Source of the DNA: Trebonia sp963785645
GTDB taxonomy: Bacteria > Actinomycetota > Actinomycetes > Streptosporangiales > Streptosporangiaceae
Reading direction: 5' to 3'
DNA length: 64,000 nucleotides
Assembly (NCBI GenBank): GCA_963785645.1
Contig: CAWAWG010000003.1
Location: 372,001-436,000 of the forward strand
Positions within the stretch are counted from its first letter, which is position 1, and each line of letters starts with the position of its first letter. Position numbers and translations under genes: made by a program. The notes under the pieces were generated by a model that did no database searches, was not told the origin of the DNA, and saw only the letters and a list, made by a program, of their open reading frames with translations. Below are positions 48,730-58,065 of this stretch, piece after piece.

Positions 48730-49461
48730 TCACGGTGCGGTGATGAGTTCCAGGGAGATCGTGGAGGTGTACGTACCCACAAGGGTGTTCGAGGGGACGT
48801 TAATCCACCATCCGACCGGGTTGGCAGTGGTGGATCCGCCGACGACGATCGTCCCCACGCCGCTGCCTGCGGGGGCGTCGTAGATGTTGACGGGTGACGT
48901 CGTCGCCGCCTGCCCGGCGGTGATGGTCACCGGGTAGGATCCAGCCACGCTGTTGGTCCCCACCGTGCACGTCGTCGTCGAGGCGCAGTTAGCGGCCGGA
49001 GCCGTGGTAGAAAGCGCCCCCGCTGTGAGGCCGAGGCTTCCGTTGGTAGAGAACGTCGCCGTAACCGCCCCCGATGTCCCCAGCGTGGCAGCGGTGGGGG
49101 TGGTACTCGTGAACGCCGTGGCTGAGGCGGTGACATGCCAGCCGGCGGCGGACCCGGTGGCGTCATCGACCGTGTACGTCTCGTCGGCGGCGGTCGGGTC
49201 GGACAGCAGCTGGTCGGCGCCGGTTAGCGTGGTGGCCCATCCCAGGGCGGTCGGTGTGGTCATGGTCAGGTTGCCGGCAGTGAGGTCAAGCGTCCCCGTG
49301 ATCGTGCAGGCCGTCCCTTCCGGGTTAGCGCCGGCGCATGCCGCTGCGTCGGCGGTTCCCCCGGTGCACAGGACAGCGGCACCCATCCCGCCGGTGAGCA
49401 GGACAGCGGCACCCAACAATGATAGGAAGCGCCTGCTTGTCGTACGGATGAGATAGTTCAT
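48730..49461 (-). CDS. Secreted WxL-like surface protein
   Basis: 243 residues. A signal peptide (RRFLSLLGAAVLLTGGMGAA, cleaved near GTADAAA) precedes a Thr/Ala-rich beta domain. Sequence shared with the two other WxL-like proteins of the locus: TVDDATGSAAGWHVTASATA, the Cys pair in NCASTTTCTVGTN, and the C-terminal ANPVGWWINVPSNTLVGTYT ending STISLELITAP. In Firmicutes WxL domains bind peptidoglycan non-covalently and are co-encoded with DUF916 partners, as here. The canonical W-x-L triplet is not exact, so the assignment is by overall pattern and context. Confidence 0.68.
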   Translation of the reverse strand: MNYLIRTTSRRFLSLLGAAVLLTGGMGAAVLCTGGTADAAACAGANPEGTACTITGTLDLTAGNLTMTTPTALGWATTLTGADQLLSDPTAADETYTVDDATGSAAGWHVTASATAFTSTTPTAATLGTSGAVTATFSTNGSLGLTAGALSTTAPAANCASTTTCTVGTNSVAGSYPVTITAGQAATTSPVNIYDAPAGSGVGTIVVGGSTTANPVGWWINVPSNTLVGTYTSTISLELITAP

Positions 49462-49480
49462 AGCCTCGTCATCCCCCGTC

Positions 49481-49501
49481 TAGAGCGATATAGCCGCTCT
49501 A
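49481..49501. promoter_or_regulatory. Inverted repeat upstream of the WxL-like gene
   Basis: TAGAGCG (49481-49487) and CGCTCTA (49495-49501) form a perfect 7-bp inverted repeat 20 bp before the ATG of the WxL-like gene. It could be an operator or part of the mRNA leader. Confidence 0.4.
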
Positions 49502-49539
49502 AGTAGTCAGAGGATAACACATCGTATTTGACCTGATCA

Positions 49540-50577
49540 TCATGCCCCCGTCCGGCTACGCCGGTACAGCCAAAGCAGCAGCCCCGCCAGCACCGCCAGC
49601 ACCAGCACCCCGATGACGAGCAGCGCGATCGCCCATGCCGGTATCCCTCCCTCGGGGACAACCGAGTAGGCGCCAGGCCCGGTGTGCACGATGCGGGCGC
49701 GGGGCGGAGCGGGCACGGTGACCGGTCCCGCCCAGCTGGCGATCTGGCCGTTCCCGTAACTGAATCGCACCGCGCAGGGCATGGCCACCCCCTCGGGGAG
49801 GCCCGGAGCGTTGACGGCGATCACCGCGTGGTCATGCGGCAAGACGGTCGAGGCGTAGAACGCGAACGAGTGACTCCGGCCGGCGACGGTGCAGGATGCC
49901 TCCCCTGTGCCATGGGCGAACGTCTGTCCCGTGTTGGCAAGCTCCAGGTTGAGCCTGGCGGTCGGCCCGATGGCCTGTCCCGAGACACCGGGAATCTGTA
50001 GCCGCGTCGTCATCCGGGACAGCACCCCCACGGTCACGGCCACGGCCACGGTGACCCGCTCGATGATGACCGCCCTCGCCGTCGCCTTCCCGTTCGAGCC
50101 GACCTGCACCGACGGCGGCGGCGTGGCGGCTTCCACCGTCAGCCCCGCCAGGTACTGGCCTGGTGGCGTCCCGGCGGGCACTCGCACCGTGAACGGGAGC
50201 CGCTCAGCCGTGCCGGCCGGCAGCGCGACCTCTCCCGCCAGGCCGCTCACCCAGCAGCCCGTGCCCGAACACCGAAGGAATTCCTGGCTGAAGGCGCTCC
50301 CGCCGTTACCTGCCGTTACCCCGGTGGCCCGGCTGAGCTTCAGCCGCTCGGTCGCCCGCCCCTCGTTGCTGATCAGCGCGGTGTCTGTCGCTGACTCCCC
50401 GGCCGCCATCGTCAGCGTGAAATAGGGCGCCACGCGCCCCGCGCTGTCGGGTACCGGCGTCAGGCCGAACTGTCCGTTACCGCCGGCCGGGGCCGCCGCC
50501 GCGGGCAGCAGCGGGGTCACCACGGCCAGTGCCGCCATCACGACCGCCGCGGCCAGGCTTCGAATCGGCCGGTTCAT
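49540..50577 (-). CDS. DUF916-like WxL partner protein with C-terminal anchor
   Basis: 345 residues: signal peptide (SLAAAVVMAALAVVTPLLPA), two Ig-like beta domains (PYFTLTMAAGESATDTALIS; NLELANTGQTFAHGTGEASC), one C-terminal membrane helix (AWAIALLVIGVLVLAVLAGL) and a short basic tail YRRSRTGA. This is the layout of the DUF916/DUF3324 proteins that accompany WxL proteins at the cell surface. The start overlaps the stop of the preceding WxL-like gene as ATGA, so they are translated together. Confidence 0.75.
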   Translation of the reverse strand: MNRPIRSLAAAVVMAALAVVTPLLPAAAAPAGGNGQFGLTPVPDSAGRVAPYFTLTMAAGESATDTALISNEGRATERLKLSRATGVTAGNGGSAFSQEFLRCSGTGCWVSGLAGEVALPAGTAERLPFTVRVPAGTPPGQYLAGLTVEAATPPPSVQVGSNGKATARAVIIERVTVAVAVTVGVLSRMTTRLQIPGVSGQAIGPTARLNLELANTGQTFAHGTGEASCTVAGRSHSFAFYASTVLPHDHAVIAVNAPGLPEGVAMPCAVRFSYGNGQIASWAGPVTVPAPPRARIVHTGPGAYSVVPEGGIPAWAIALLVIGVLVLAVLAGLLLWLYRRSRTGA

Positions 50578-51275
50578 GGCGCGGAGATGACTTCCAGGGT
50601 GACGGTGGAGGTGTACGTGGCGGGCGTGGCGTTCGCGCGCACGTCCACCCACCATCCCACCGGGGCGGTGCCTGGCAGCCCGATGGTGATCGAGCCAAGG
50701 CCGCTAGCCGCGAGGGCGTCATAGACCTTGTAGGCCGTCGGCGACGTCGCCGCGGTGGTGATGGCCACCGGGTAGCTCACCGCCGTGTCGGTCGGCAGCG
50801 TGCAGGTGGCGCCGCTGGTGCAGGCGGCCGTCGGGCCCACGGCCGCGGTCGCGGAGGTGATGCTGCCGTTGGTCGAGAGCGTCCCGGCGTTCGGGAGCGT
50901 GGCGGCGGGACTGGTGCTCGTGAAGGTGGTGGCCGAGACCGTCACGTTCCAGCCGGCGCCGCTGCCCGTGGCGTCATCCACCAGGTAGCTCTGATGCGCG
51001 GTCGTCGCGTCGACCAGTTCCTGGTCAAGGCCGTTGCCCGCGCCCGACCAGGTCAGGGCGGTCGGCGAGGTCAGGGCCAGCGTGCCGGCGGAAAAGGTGA
51101 GCGTGCCCGTGTCCGTGCACGCCGTCCCCGCCGTCACCGGGGTGCCCGGGCACACCGCGGCCTGGGCGCCCCCCGTGCCGGGCAGTATCCAGCCCGCGAT
51201 CTCCCCGGCCAGCAGCACGCAGACGCCGACGACCGGTCCGATACGTCTAGTGATCACACGCAACAGATGCCTCAT
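50574..51275 (-). CDS. Secreted WxL-like surface protein
   Basis: 233 residues with an N-terminal hydrophobic signal (RIGPVVGVCVLLAGEIAGWI) and the same domain as 48730-49461: SYLVDDATGSGAGWNVTVSA, Cys pair AACTSGATCTLPTDT, and the end GTAPVGWWVDVRANATPATY then TSTVTLEVISAP. The ATG has GGGAG upstream. It begins the run WxL-DUF916-WxL. It lies 78 bp after the end of the giant RCC1 gene on the same strand. Confidence 0.7.
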   Translation of the reverse strand: MRHLLRVITRRIGPVVGVCVLLAGEIAGWILPGTGGAQAAVCPGTPVTAGTACTDTGTLTFSAGTLALTSPTALTWSGAGNGLDQELVDATTAHQSYLVDDATGSGAGWNVTVSATTFTSTSPAATLPNAGTLSTNGSITSATAAVGPTAACTSGATCTLPTDTAVSYPVAITTAATSPTAYKVYDALAASGLGSITIGLPGTAPVGWWVDVRANATPATYTSTVTLEVISAP

Positions 51276-51353
51276 CTTGATACTCCCGCCCGCTGAAAGC
51301 AGTTACTTTTTGCATGCTATCCATGACTCTAAGTAATTACACGGACGGGCCGC

Positions 51354-54300
51354 CTACGGGCCTGACACCACTTCGAGCGTCACGGTCGACGTATACACAC
51401 CCGCGTAGGCATTCGCTGGCACCTGGACCCACCATCCGATCGGATTCGCCGCGCCGCTGCCGCCGATGGTCATCACGCCTTCGCCGGTGCTGACCGAGGT
51501 GTCGTAGACCGTATAGGCTGTCGGCGAACTGCCCGCCGTGGTCATGGCCACGGGATAGGTCGTCGTGTCGGTCGGCAGGATGCACGGCCCGGCGCAGGTC
51601 GCGGTCGGGGCAGTGCTGGCCAGGGGACTGCTGACGCTGCCGGTGAAGTCAACGGCCCCGGTGCTTGGCAGCGACTTCGGCCCGGTGGTGAACGTCGTCG
51701 CCGAGACCGTGATATGCCAGCCGGCGCCCGTCGCGGTGTTGTCGGTGGCCGTCAACTGCTGGTCGCCCGGGTTGCCGTCGACTGCGGCCTGGTTAAGGCC
51801 GGTCCCGGTGGCGGCCCAGGTCAGCGACGTCGGGGAGGTCAGCCCCAGGATGCCGACGGGCTCGACGTTGACCGCCGGGCTGCTCGGCGGCGAGCTGCCG
51901 TCGGTGGTCAGCGTGATCACCGTGACCGAGTAGGTGGTCCCGTCGGTAAGCCCGGTAATCACGCAGGTGACCGCGCTTGTGGTCGAGCAGGTGAAGGTGG
52001 CGGTCCCGGCCGTGGCGGTGGCCGTGTACCCGGTCAGCGTCCCGGTGCCCAGACTGGCCGGCGCCGTCCAGGAGACTGTCGCGGTGGTGTCCCCGGGCGC
52101 CGCGCTCACCCCCGTCGGAGGGCCGGCGGCAATCCCCGTCACGACTACCGGCACGTCGCTGCTTGTGGTCGAGGCGTTCCCCAACTGGCCGTTGGTGTCG
52201 GTGCCCCAGCAGTAGAAGGCGCCCGTCGTGTCCTGCGCACAGGTGGCGAGCTGCCCCGAGCTGATCTGGAACAGGCTCGCGCCCGCAAGCGCCCCGGTGG
52301 CCGTGACCGCCACCGGAGTGCTGCTTGAGGCTTGCAGGTTGTTGCCCAGCTGGTCGCCTGGTGTGCCGAGGCCCCAGCAGTAGGCGGTGCCCGTGACGTC
52401 CACCGCGCACGCGAAGCTCGTGCCCGCCGTGATCTGCGTCAGGGGCATCCCGGTGCTCGTCGCGGTCACGGTCACCGCCGTGTTCTGTATGGCGGTGGTC
52501 GAACCGTTCCCCAGCTGGCCGCTGCCGCCGGCGCCCCAGCAGTAGGCGGTGCCTGCGGTGCCCAGCGCACACGTGGTGGTGCCGCCGGTGGTGATCTGGT
52601 CCAGGTCCACGCCGGACAGCACACCGCTCACCGTTACCGCCACCGCCGTGCCGCTTGTCGTGCTCGCGCCGTTACCCAGCTGTCCGCTCGTGCCAAGCCC
52701 CCAGCAGTAGGCAGCGCCCGTGCTTGCCAGCGCGCACGCGTAACCGGTCCCGGCGTCGATCTGGGTCAGGGTCAGCTGGTAAAGCTTGCTTCCCGAGGTG
52801 GCCGTCACCGCGCCCGGCACTATGTTCGCCGTGGTTGTGCCGTTCCCGAGCTGGTCGCTGCGGTTGTTACCCCAGCAGTAAGCGACCCCGGCGCTGGTCA
52901 GCCCGCAGGCGAAGTCCGCGCCGACGCTGATCTGGGTGAAGGTCAGCCCGCCGGACACCAGGACGGGGACGCTGCTCGCGGTGTTCGTGTTATTTCCGAG
53001 TTCGACCTGATCGCCACTGACGGCGATGCTGTTGTTACCCCAGCAGTAGGCGTTGCCCGTGCTGGCTAGCGCGCACGTCCAGTCCTCTCCTGCGCTGACC
53101 TGGATCAGGGTCAGCCCCGACAGCACCCCCCCGGTGTAGACCGCGACCGGCGTCGATTGAGGGGTCGTCGTTGTGGTGTTGTTCCCAAGCTCACCGTAGG
53201 TGTCGTCGCCCCAGCAGTATGCCTTGCCGTTGCGCAGCAGACACGAGTGGCTGTACCCGGACGTGATCATGGTCGGCTGGGACATCACCGCCACCGGTAC
53301 GCTGAAGTTGCTGGCTGTGACGGGGTCGCCAAGCTGGTCGTTGCCGTTTTCGCCCCAGCAGAAGCCGGCCCCCGTGTTGCCGAGGGCGCAAACGAAGGTA
53401 GTGCCGCCACTGATCTGGGTCAGGGTCAGCCCCGACAGCACCCCGGAGGCGGTCACCGCCACCGCGGTGCTCTGCGCCGCGGCGGTCGAACCGTTCCCAA
53501 GCTGGCCGTCGGCACCACCGCCCCAGCAGTAGGCGAGGCCCGCGGCGGACAGCGCGCACGAAGAGTTGGAGGCGGCGTCAAGCTGGGTCAGGGTGATTCC
53601 TGACAGTGCGCCAGAGGTGGTCACGGCCACCGCGGTGCTCTGCGCCGCGGTGGTCGAACCGTTCCCAAGCTGGCCACTGCCCCCAGCCCCCCAGCAGAAG
53701 GCGGTGCCCACGCCGGACAGTGCACACGCGAAGCTAGAGCCGACGGCGATCCCGGTCAGGGTCAGCCCCGTCAGCGCACCGGAGGCGGTCACCGCCACCG
53801 CGGTGCTCTGCGCCGCGGTGGTCGAACCGTTCCCAAGCTGGCCACTGCCCCCAGCCCCCCAGCAGAAGGCGGCACCCGCGCTCGACAGCGCACACGTCGA
53901 GCTACCGCCGGTGATGAGCTGGGTCAGGATCACCCCCGACAGCGCACCGGACGCGGTCACCGCCACCGCCGTGCTCTGCGCCGCGGCGGTCGAACCGTTC
54001 CCAAGCTGGCCACTGCCCCCAGCCCCCCAGCAGAAGGCGGCACCCGCGCTCGACAGCGCGCATGCGGTGGCGCCATTGGCGGTGATCTGGGTCAGGGTTG
54101 CCCCCGACAGCACCCCGCCCGTATACACCGCCACCGGTGTGCTGCTGCTCGTGGTCGAGTTGTTCCCTAGCTGGCCGCTTGTCCCCAGGCCCCAGCAGTA
54201 GGCGGCACCAGCGGCGGACAGCGCGCAGCTGAAGTTCGTGCCGGTGACGATCTGGGTCAGGGTCACCCCCGACAGCGCACGGGACGTCGACACCGCCACC

Positions 54301-56393
54301 GGCACGCTGCTTGTCATGGTCGAGTTGTCGCCGAGCTCGCCGTTGCTGTTGTCACCCCAGCAGTAGGCCTTCCCGCTGATGATCTCGCACGAGTGGATGT
54401 TCCCTGCCGCGATCATGGTCGGCTGGGACGGTTCTACCGCCGTCGGCACGAAGAAGCCGGCCGCCGTGTCGGGGTTGCCGATCTGCCCGCTGGTGTTGAC
54501 CCCCCAGCAGTAGGCGGCACCGGAGGTGTCGAGCGCGCACGCGAACTTGCCGCCGAGGCCGGGGCTGACCTGGGTCAGGGTCACCCCCGACAGCACCCCG
54601 GTGGTCGTCACCGCCACCGGAACGAGGCTACCCGTGACCGAGTTATTTCCCAGGTCTCCGTTGTTGCCGACGCCCCAGCAGTAGGCGGCACCCGCGCTGC
54701 TGAGCGCACACGTGAAGAAGTTGCCGACGTTGACCTGGGTCAGGGTCACCCCCGACAGCACCCCGGTGGTCGTCACCGCCACCGCCGTGGTCTGCGCGGC
54801 GGTGGTCGAGCCGTTCCCGAGCTGGCCGCTGGTCCCCAGGCCCCAGCAGTAGGCCGCGCCCGTGCTGCCAAGCGCGCACGCCGTGGCGTCGCCGGCGCTG
54901 ATCTGGGTCAGGGTCACCCCCGACAGCGGCGTGCCTGCCGTGGTCACCGCCACCGGCACGTTGCTCGGGGAAGTCGAGCTGTTCCCCAGCTCGCCGTAGG
55001 TGTTGTCTCCCCAGCAGTAGGCGGCGCCCGCGCTGGTCAGCGCGCACGTGAAGAGCACTCCGGTCTCGATCTGGGTCAGGGTCAGCCCGCCAGACACCAG
55101 CACAGGCGCGTCGGTGTTCGTGCCAAGGCCGTTTCCCAGCTGGCCGCTGGCGCCATAGCCCCAGCAGTAGGCGGCACCCGTGCTTGCCAGCGCGCACGCG
55201 GTGTCAAAGCCCGCGGTGATCTGGGTCAGGGTCACCCCCGACAGCACGCCGCCCGTGTATACCGCCGCCGGCGCGTTGCTCTGGGTGATCACCGCGTTGG
55301 TCCCGAGCTGGCCGTTGGTGCCCACCCCCCAGCAGTAGGCGGTGCCCGCGCTTGACAGCGCGCACGTGAAGTCATCGCCGGCGCTGATCTGGGTCAGAGT
55401 CAGCCCCGCAAGCGCGCCGCCCGTGTAGACGGGCACCGGCACGCTGCTGCCGGCGGTTGAGTTGTTTCCAAGCTCGCCGGCGGCATTGGTGCCCCAGCAG
55501 TAGGCATTGCCGCTCCTGATCTCACACGAATGGCCGTAGCCGGCCGAGATCTGGGGCTGGTTGAGCGCCGCGATCTGAGCAGCGGTCAGCGCGGAGGAAT
55601 ACAGCGCGACGTCGTCGATCTCGCCGATGACTTCGTCATAGGTGGCGCCGCCGTAGATGTCATCGCCGATGATGGTGTTGCCGGTGGCCTGCCAGGGGGT
55701 GGTGAACGCGGTGGTCGCCTGGAGCGTCCCGTTGACATACAGCGAAATCGTCTGGTTTGCCAGGCTGTACACTCCGACCAGGTGATACCACACGCCGGCC
55801 TGCGCCGTGGTGGTCGACGTGGCCTGGATGATCGCCGCCGAAGTGCTATCGGACGCCCGCATGGCCAGTGCGAAGTGGTCGACACCCTGCTGATACGTCA
55901 GGTACATGCCCGAGACGGTGGTGCTGGTGGGAGAGGCGATACCGTTGATGCTGACGAAGGTCTGGTAGACCGAACCGGGGCCGATGCTGCTCAGGTTTAC
56001 CCACGCGGAGACCGTGAAGCTCGCCGCGGTGTTGATCACCGCTCCCGAGACGGTGACGTTGGCCGTGCTCGCGCCGTTGAACGCGAGCGAGTGCGCGCCC
56101 ACCTCCGGCGCCGCCCAGGTGACCCCGGAGCCCAGGGTCCCGGTGTGGCCGTTGCCCGACGAGTCGGCCGTCGTGGTCCCCGAGCCTTCACTGAACGGCC
56201 ACGCTCCCGCCGGCGCGGGCACCGTGGCGGCCGCCGAGGCCGGCGCCTGGGTTGCCAGCTGGACGGCCATACAGACGCTGGCAAGGAGCACAATAACCGC
56301 CACCGCCACTGCCCCGCGCCGCGGCGACCGCGGCATCCTCCCGATCACAGTCCGCCCCGTCTCCTGACCGTTCCGTTCCCGCGGACCTGGCAC
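51354..56393 (-). CDS. Giant secreted LamG - RCC1 (3 x 7) - FN3 - WxL-like protein
   Basis: About 1679 residues. The signal peptide RGAVAVAVIVLLASVCMAVQ is followed by a LamG/concanavalin-like domain (~50-270; AWPFSEGSGTTTADSSGNGH). Twenty-one RCC1-type repeats occupy ~278-1418, each with CAL...YCWG...GQLGN and a conserved Cys pair. Repeats 1, 8 and 15 share a distinct form (HSCEIRSGNAYCWG), marking three seven-bladed propellers of ~380 residues. An FN3 domain (~1419-1509, PTGVSAAPGDTTATVSWTAP) and a WxL-like domain (ending YTSTVTLEVVSGP) complete it. Likely wall-associated adhesin or sensor. The GTG at 56393 (AAGGGGG upstream) is preferred; 56453 and 56336 are alternatives. Confidence 0.82.
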   Translation of the reverse strand: MPGPRERNGQETGRTVIGRMPRSPRRGAVAVAVIVLLASVCMAVQLATQAPASAAATVPAPAGAWPFSEGSGTTTADSSGNGHTGTLGSGVTWAAPEVGAHSLAFNGASTANVTVSGAVINTAASFTVSAWVNLSSIGPGSVYQTFVSINGIASPTSTTVSGMYLTYQQGVDHFALAMRASDSTSAAIIQATSTTTAQAGVWYHLVGVYSLANQTISLYVNGTLQATTAFTTPWQATGNTIIGDDIYGGATYDEVIGEIDDVALYSSALTAAQIAALNQPQISAGYGHSCEIRSGNAYCWGTNAAGELGNNSTAGSSVPVPVYTGGALAGLTLTQISAGDDFTCALSSAGTAYCWGVGTNGQLGTNAVITQSNAPAAVYTGGVLSGVTLTQITAGFDTACALASTGAAYCWGYGASGQLGNGLGTNTDAPVLVSGGLTLTQIETGVLFTCALTSAGAAYCWGDNTYGELGNSSTSPSNVPVAVTTAGTPLSGVTLTQISAGDATACALGSTGAAYCWGLGTSGQLGNGSTTAAQTTAVAVTTTGVLSGVTLTQVNVGNFFTCALSSAGAAYCWGVGNNGDLGNNSVTGSLVPVAVTTTGVLSGVTLTQVSPGLGGKFACALDTSGAAYCWGVNTSGQIGNPDTAAGFFVPTAVEPSQPTMIAAGNIHSCEIISGKAYCWGDNSNGELGDNSTMTSSVPVAVSTSRALSGVTLTQIVTGTNFSCALSAAGAAYCWGLGTSGQLGNNSTTSSSTPVAVYTGGVLSGATLTQITANGATACALSSAGAAFCWGAGGSGQLGNGSTAAAQSTAVAVTASGALSGVILTQLITGGSSTCALSSAGAAFCWGAGGSGQLGNGSTTAAQSTAVAVTASGALTGLTLTGIAVGSSFACALSGVGTAFCWGAGGSGQLGNGSTTAAQSTAVAVTTSGALSGITLTQLDAASNSSCALSAAGLAYCWGGGADGQLGNGSTAAAQSTAVAVTASGVLSGLTLTQISGGTTFVCALGNTGAGFCWGENGNDQLGDPVTASNFSVPVAVMSQPTMITSGYSHSCLLRNGKAYCWGDDTYGELGNNTTTTTPQSTPVAVYTGGVLSGLTLIQVSAGEDWTCALASTGNAYCWGNNSIAVSGDQVELGNNTNTASSVPVLVSGGLTFTQISVGADFACGLTSAGVAYCWGNNRSDQLGNGTTTANIVPGAVTATSGSKLYQLTLTQIDAGTGYACALASTGAAYCWGLGTSGQLGNGASTTSGTAVAVTVSGVLSGVDLDQITTGGTTTCALGTAGTAYCWGAGGSGQLGNGSTTAIQNTAVTVTATSTGMPLTQITAGTSFACAVDVTGTAYCWGLGTPGDQLGNNLQASSSTPVAVTATGALAGASLFQISSGQLATCAQDTTGAFYCWGTDTNGQLGNASTTSSDVPVVVTGIAAGPPTGVSAAPGDTTATVSWTAPASLGTGTLTGYTATATAGTATFTCSTTSAVTCVITGLTDGTTYSVTVITLTTDGSSPPSSPAVNVEPVGILGLTSPTSLTWAATGTGLNQAAVDGNPGDQQLTATDNTATGAGWHITVSATTFTTGPKSLPSTGAVDFTGSVSSPLASTAPTATCAGPCILPTDTTTYPVAMTTAGSSPTAYTVYDTSVSTGEGVMTIGGSGAANPIGWWVQVPANAYAGVYTSTVTLEVVSGP

Positions 56394-57181
56394 CGCGCGA
56401 ATCCCCCTTGGGAATTCCGCCTCCCAGCCCGCACTTATGCGCCGATTCCTCACAAATAGACATACCGACGCATATCGCTAAGCGACCTAGCATTCCAGCC
56501 ACCGTCTTCTCACGAAGATATCGCTACGTGCCGATACTATGCGGCAGGCCAGCCAAGAATTTGAGCACACCTGAGAGATTTTCTCGCTGAGGATAAGCTC
56601 CCTAAGCGGTAATATCGCATTTCGAGCGTCAAATTCGGATCAGCTCCGCCTGAGCCGCAGCCTCATGCCGCCATTCCGCCATTCCGAGGACGAACGGGAC
56701 GCGGGCGCGCCACCGGCACCAGGGCGACCGGCAAGCAGTGCGGCCGACGTCGGCGGCTCGCGTGAACGTGCCGACACCGGCGCCCTGTCGGTAACGAGCC
56801 TGGCACGGAGGTTGTCCGCGTCGACGTGGGCAGACCCATGGCGAGCACAGCCACACCGATGTCACGCTCTGGTGGATGTACTCGGTCCACCGGGCCGTGG
56901 AAGAAGCCCGGGCTGATGGCCGCAACTGGGAGCCGATTCGCACCGGGGAGGCAGGGCTGCGGGCATCCTCGTTATATAAAATGGATAGAAATCAACGTAT
57001 TGGCGGATTGTGGGCGTGAGGCCTTGATTTGTCGGTGAGATTTGTTTGGTGATCGCAGACAGGCCGAATGTTGCTCTGGGCTGTCAGGTGTGGCTGGAGT
57101 AGGCTTTCTGAGTGGGCTAGCGGGCGTTCCCGGCTCCGGCGGGTGCGCCGGCGGGTAACAGCAGCAACAGAAAGGGAACTG
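56394..57181. other. Long intergenic region
   Basis: Nearly 790 bp between divergent secreted-protein genes. Open frames here (for example 56629-56943) have no protein-like features. The left part (56440-56640) and the part around 56970-57080 are AT-richer and probably hold the two promoters; no specific operator is recognised. Confidence 0.5.
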
Positions 57182-57604
57182 ATGAAGATTACCTGGGCAA
57201 GAGTTCTCACCCCTATTTCAATTTCAGCTGTCGTAGGAGTACTGCTTGCCTCTCCGGCTAATGCGAGCACCCCGGCGGGTTCTTTCATCATCTCTGACGT
57301 CGGACAGGGGTGTCATGCCGTGGGAACGCTGAACGGTGATGGAACTATATCCACGGCAGGAGGATGTGCCGTTGTTCCTAACTCCGCTCCTGGCGGAGGA
57401 ATCCAGGTATTCACCGGCGGAACGTGGTCGGGGGGTATAGCGGCAGGAGTTACCCTGTGCTTTAATTTCGTCACCATCACCGGTCCGCAGTATCCTGACC
57501 CGCTCTGTGCAGGTCCGCTGCCCGTAAACACCGGCCCAAAGACGATCCCTGACCCAGGAGGAGGTTCCGGTAAAACTTTCATCGACATCACGGTCGGCGG
57601 GTAG
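57182..57604 (+). CDS. Small secreted protein
   Basis: 140 residues. The signal peptide (MKITWARVLTPISISAVVGV, cleaved after SPANA) precedes a Gly/Pro-rich mature part with four Cys (GQGCHAV, GGCAVVP, TLCFNF, PLCAGP), suggesting two disulfides. Codon use is less GC-biased than in neighbours, hinting at transfer. No family recognised. The ATG follows AAAGGGAAC. Confidence 0.65.
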   Translation: MKITWARVLTPISISAVVGVLLASPANASTPAGSFIISDVGQGCHAVGTLNGDGTISTAGGCAVVPNSAPGGGIQVFTGGTWSGGIAAGVTLCFNFVTITGPQYPDPLCAGPLPVNTGPKTIPDPGGGSGKTFIDITVGG

Positions 57605-57727
57605 CACCGCCGGCAATATCGCACGCGGAGCCTTTGACCGGCATCGTACAGGATTCCAGAACGATGCATAAGCTGCTGATCTGCTGGTTTTCCTGCGGCG
57701 TTGGAGATGCGGCACTGCGGGCCAACT

Positions 57728-57747
57728 GTTACACATTTTTGTGATAC
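57728..57747. promoter_or_regulatory. Putative antitoxin operator
   Basis: GTTACACA and TGTGATAC form an imperfect 8-bp inverted repeat around TTTT, 9 bp before the antitoxin ATG. A position and shape typical of toxin-antitoxin autoregulation. Confidence 0.55.
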
Positions 57748-57756
57748 ATTAGGGGC

Positions 57757-58059
57757 ATGACGACCCTTGGAGAGCCATCGGTGGGCCTACGGGAACTGCG
57801 CCACCACACCAGCGAGGTGATCGCCCGGGTGCGCAGGGGCGAGACTATCGAAGTCACCGAGCACGGAACGCCTGTCGCTCGCCTGGTCCCGTTCACCCGG
57901 CCCGAACGACCCGCGATCCTTGCCCGGCTGGAGGCTGAAGGGCGCCTGCGTCCCGCTAAGAACCCCGGCTACCTGCCCCAGCGGCTTCACCCCGTTACCG
58001 GTACTGACCCGAGCCCGCTCACACGGGCGCTGCTGGAGGAGCGCGACAGCGAGCGCTGA
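57757..58059 (+). CDS. vapB: Type II antitoxin, Phd/YefM-like (VapB)
   Basis: 100 residues. The N-terminal Phd/YefM fold (VGLRELRHHTSEVIARVRRG; ETIEVTEHGTPVARLVPFTR) binds DNA; the C-terminal tail (ILARLEAEGRLRPAKNP to LTRALLEERDSER) would wrap the toxin. It lies 6 nt before the PIN-domain toxin gene. Confidence 0.88.
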   Translation: MTTLGEPSVGLRELRHHTSEVIARVRRGETIEVTEHGTPVARLVPFTRPERPAILARLEAEGRLRPAKNPGYLPQRLHPVTGTDPSPLTRALLEERDSER

Positions 58060-58065
58060 TGACCC

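Noticed and set aside
51793..55355. Plus- and other-frame ORFs and regularly spaced DNA repeats in the RCC1 gene, CRISPR-like at a glance
   Set aside because: The ~150-bp period follows the protein repeat unit and there are no short identical repeats with unique spacers.
56629..56943. Open frames in the long gap beside the giant surface-protein gene
   Set aside because: No ribosome site, no hydrophobic pattern or motif, composition typical of non-coding high-GC DNA.
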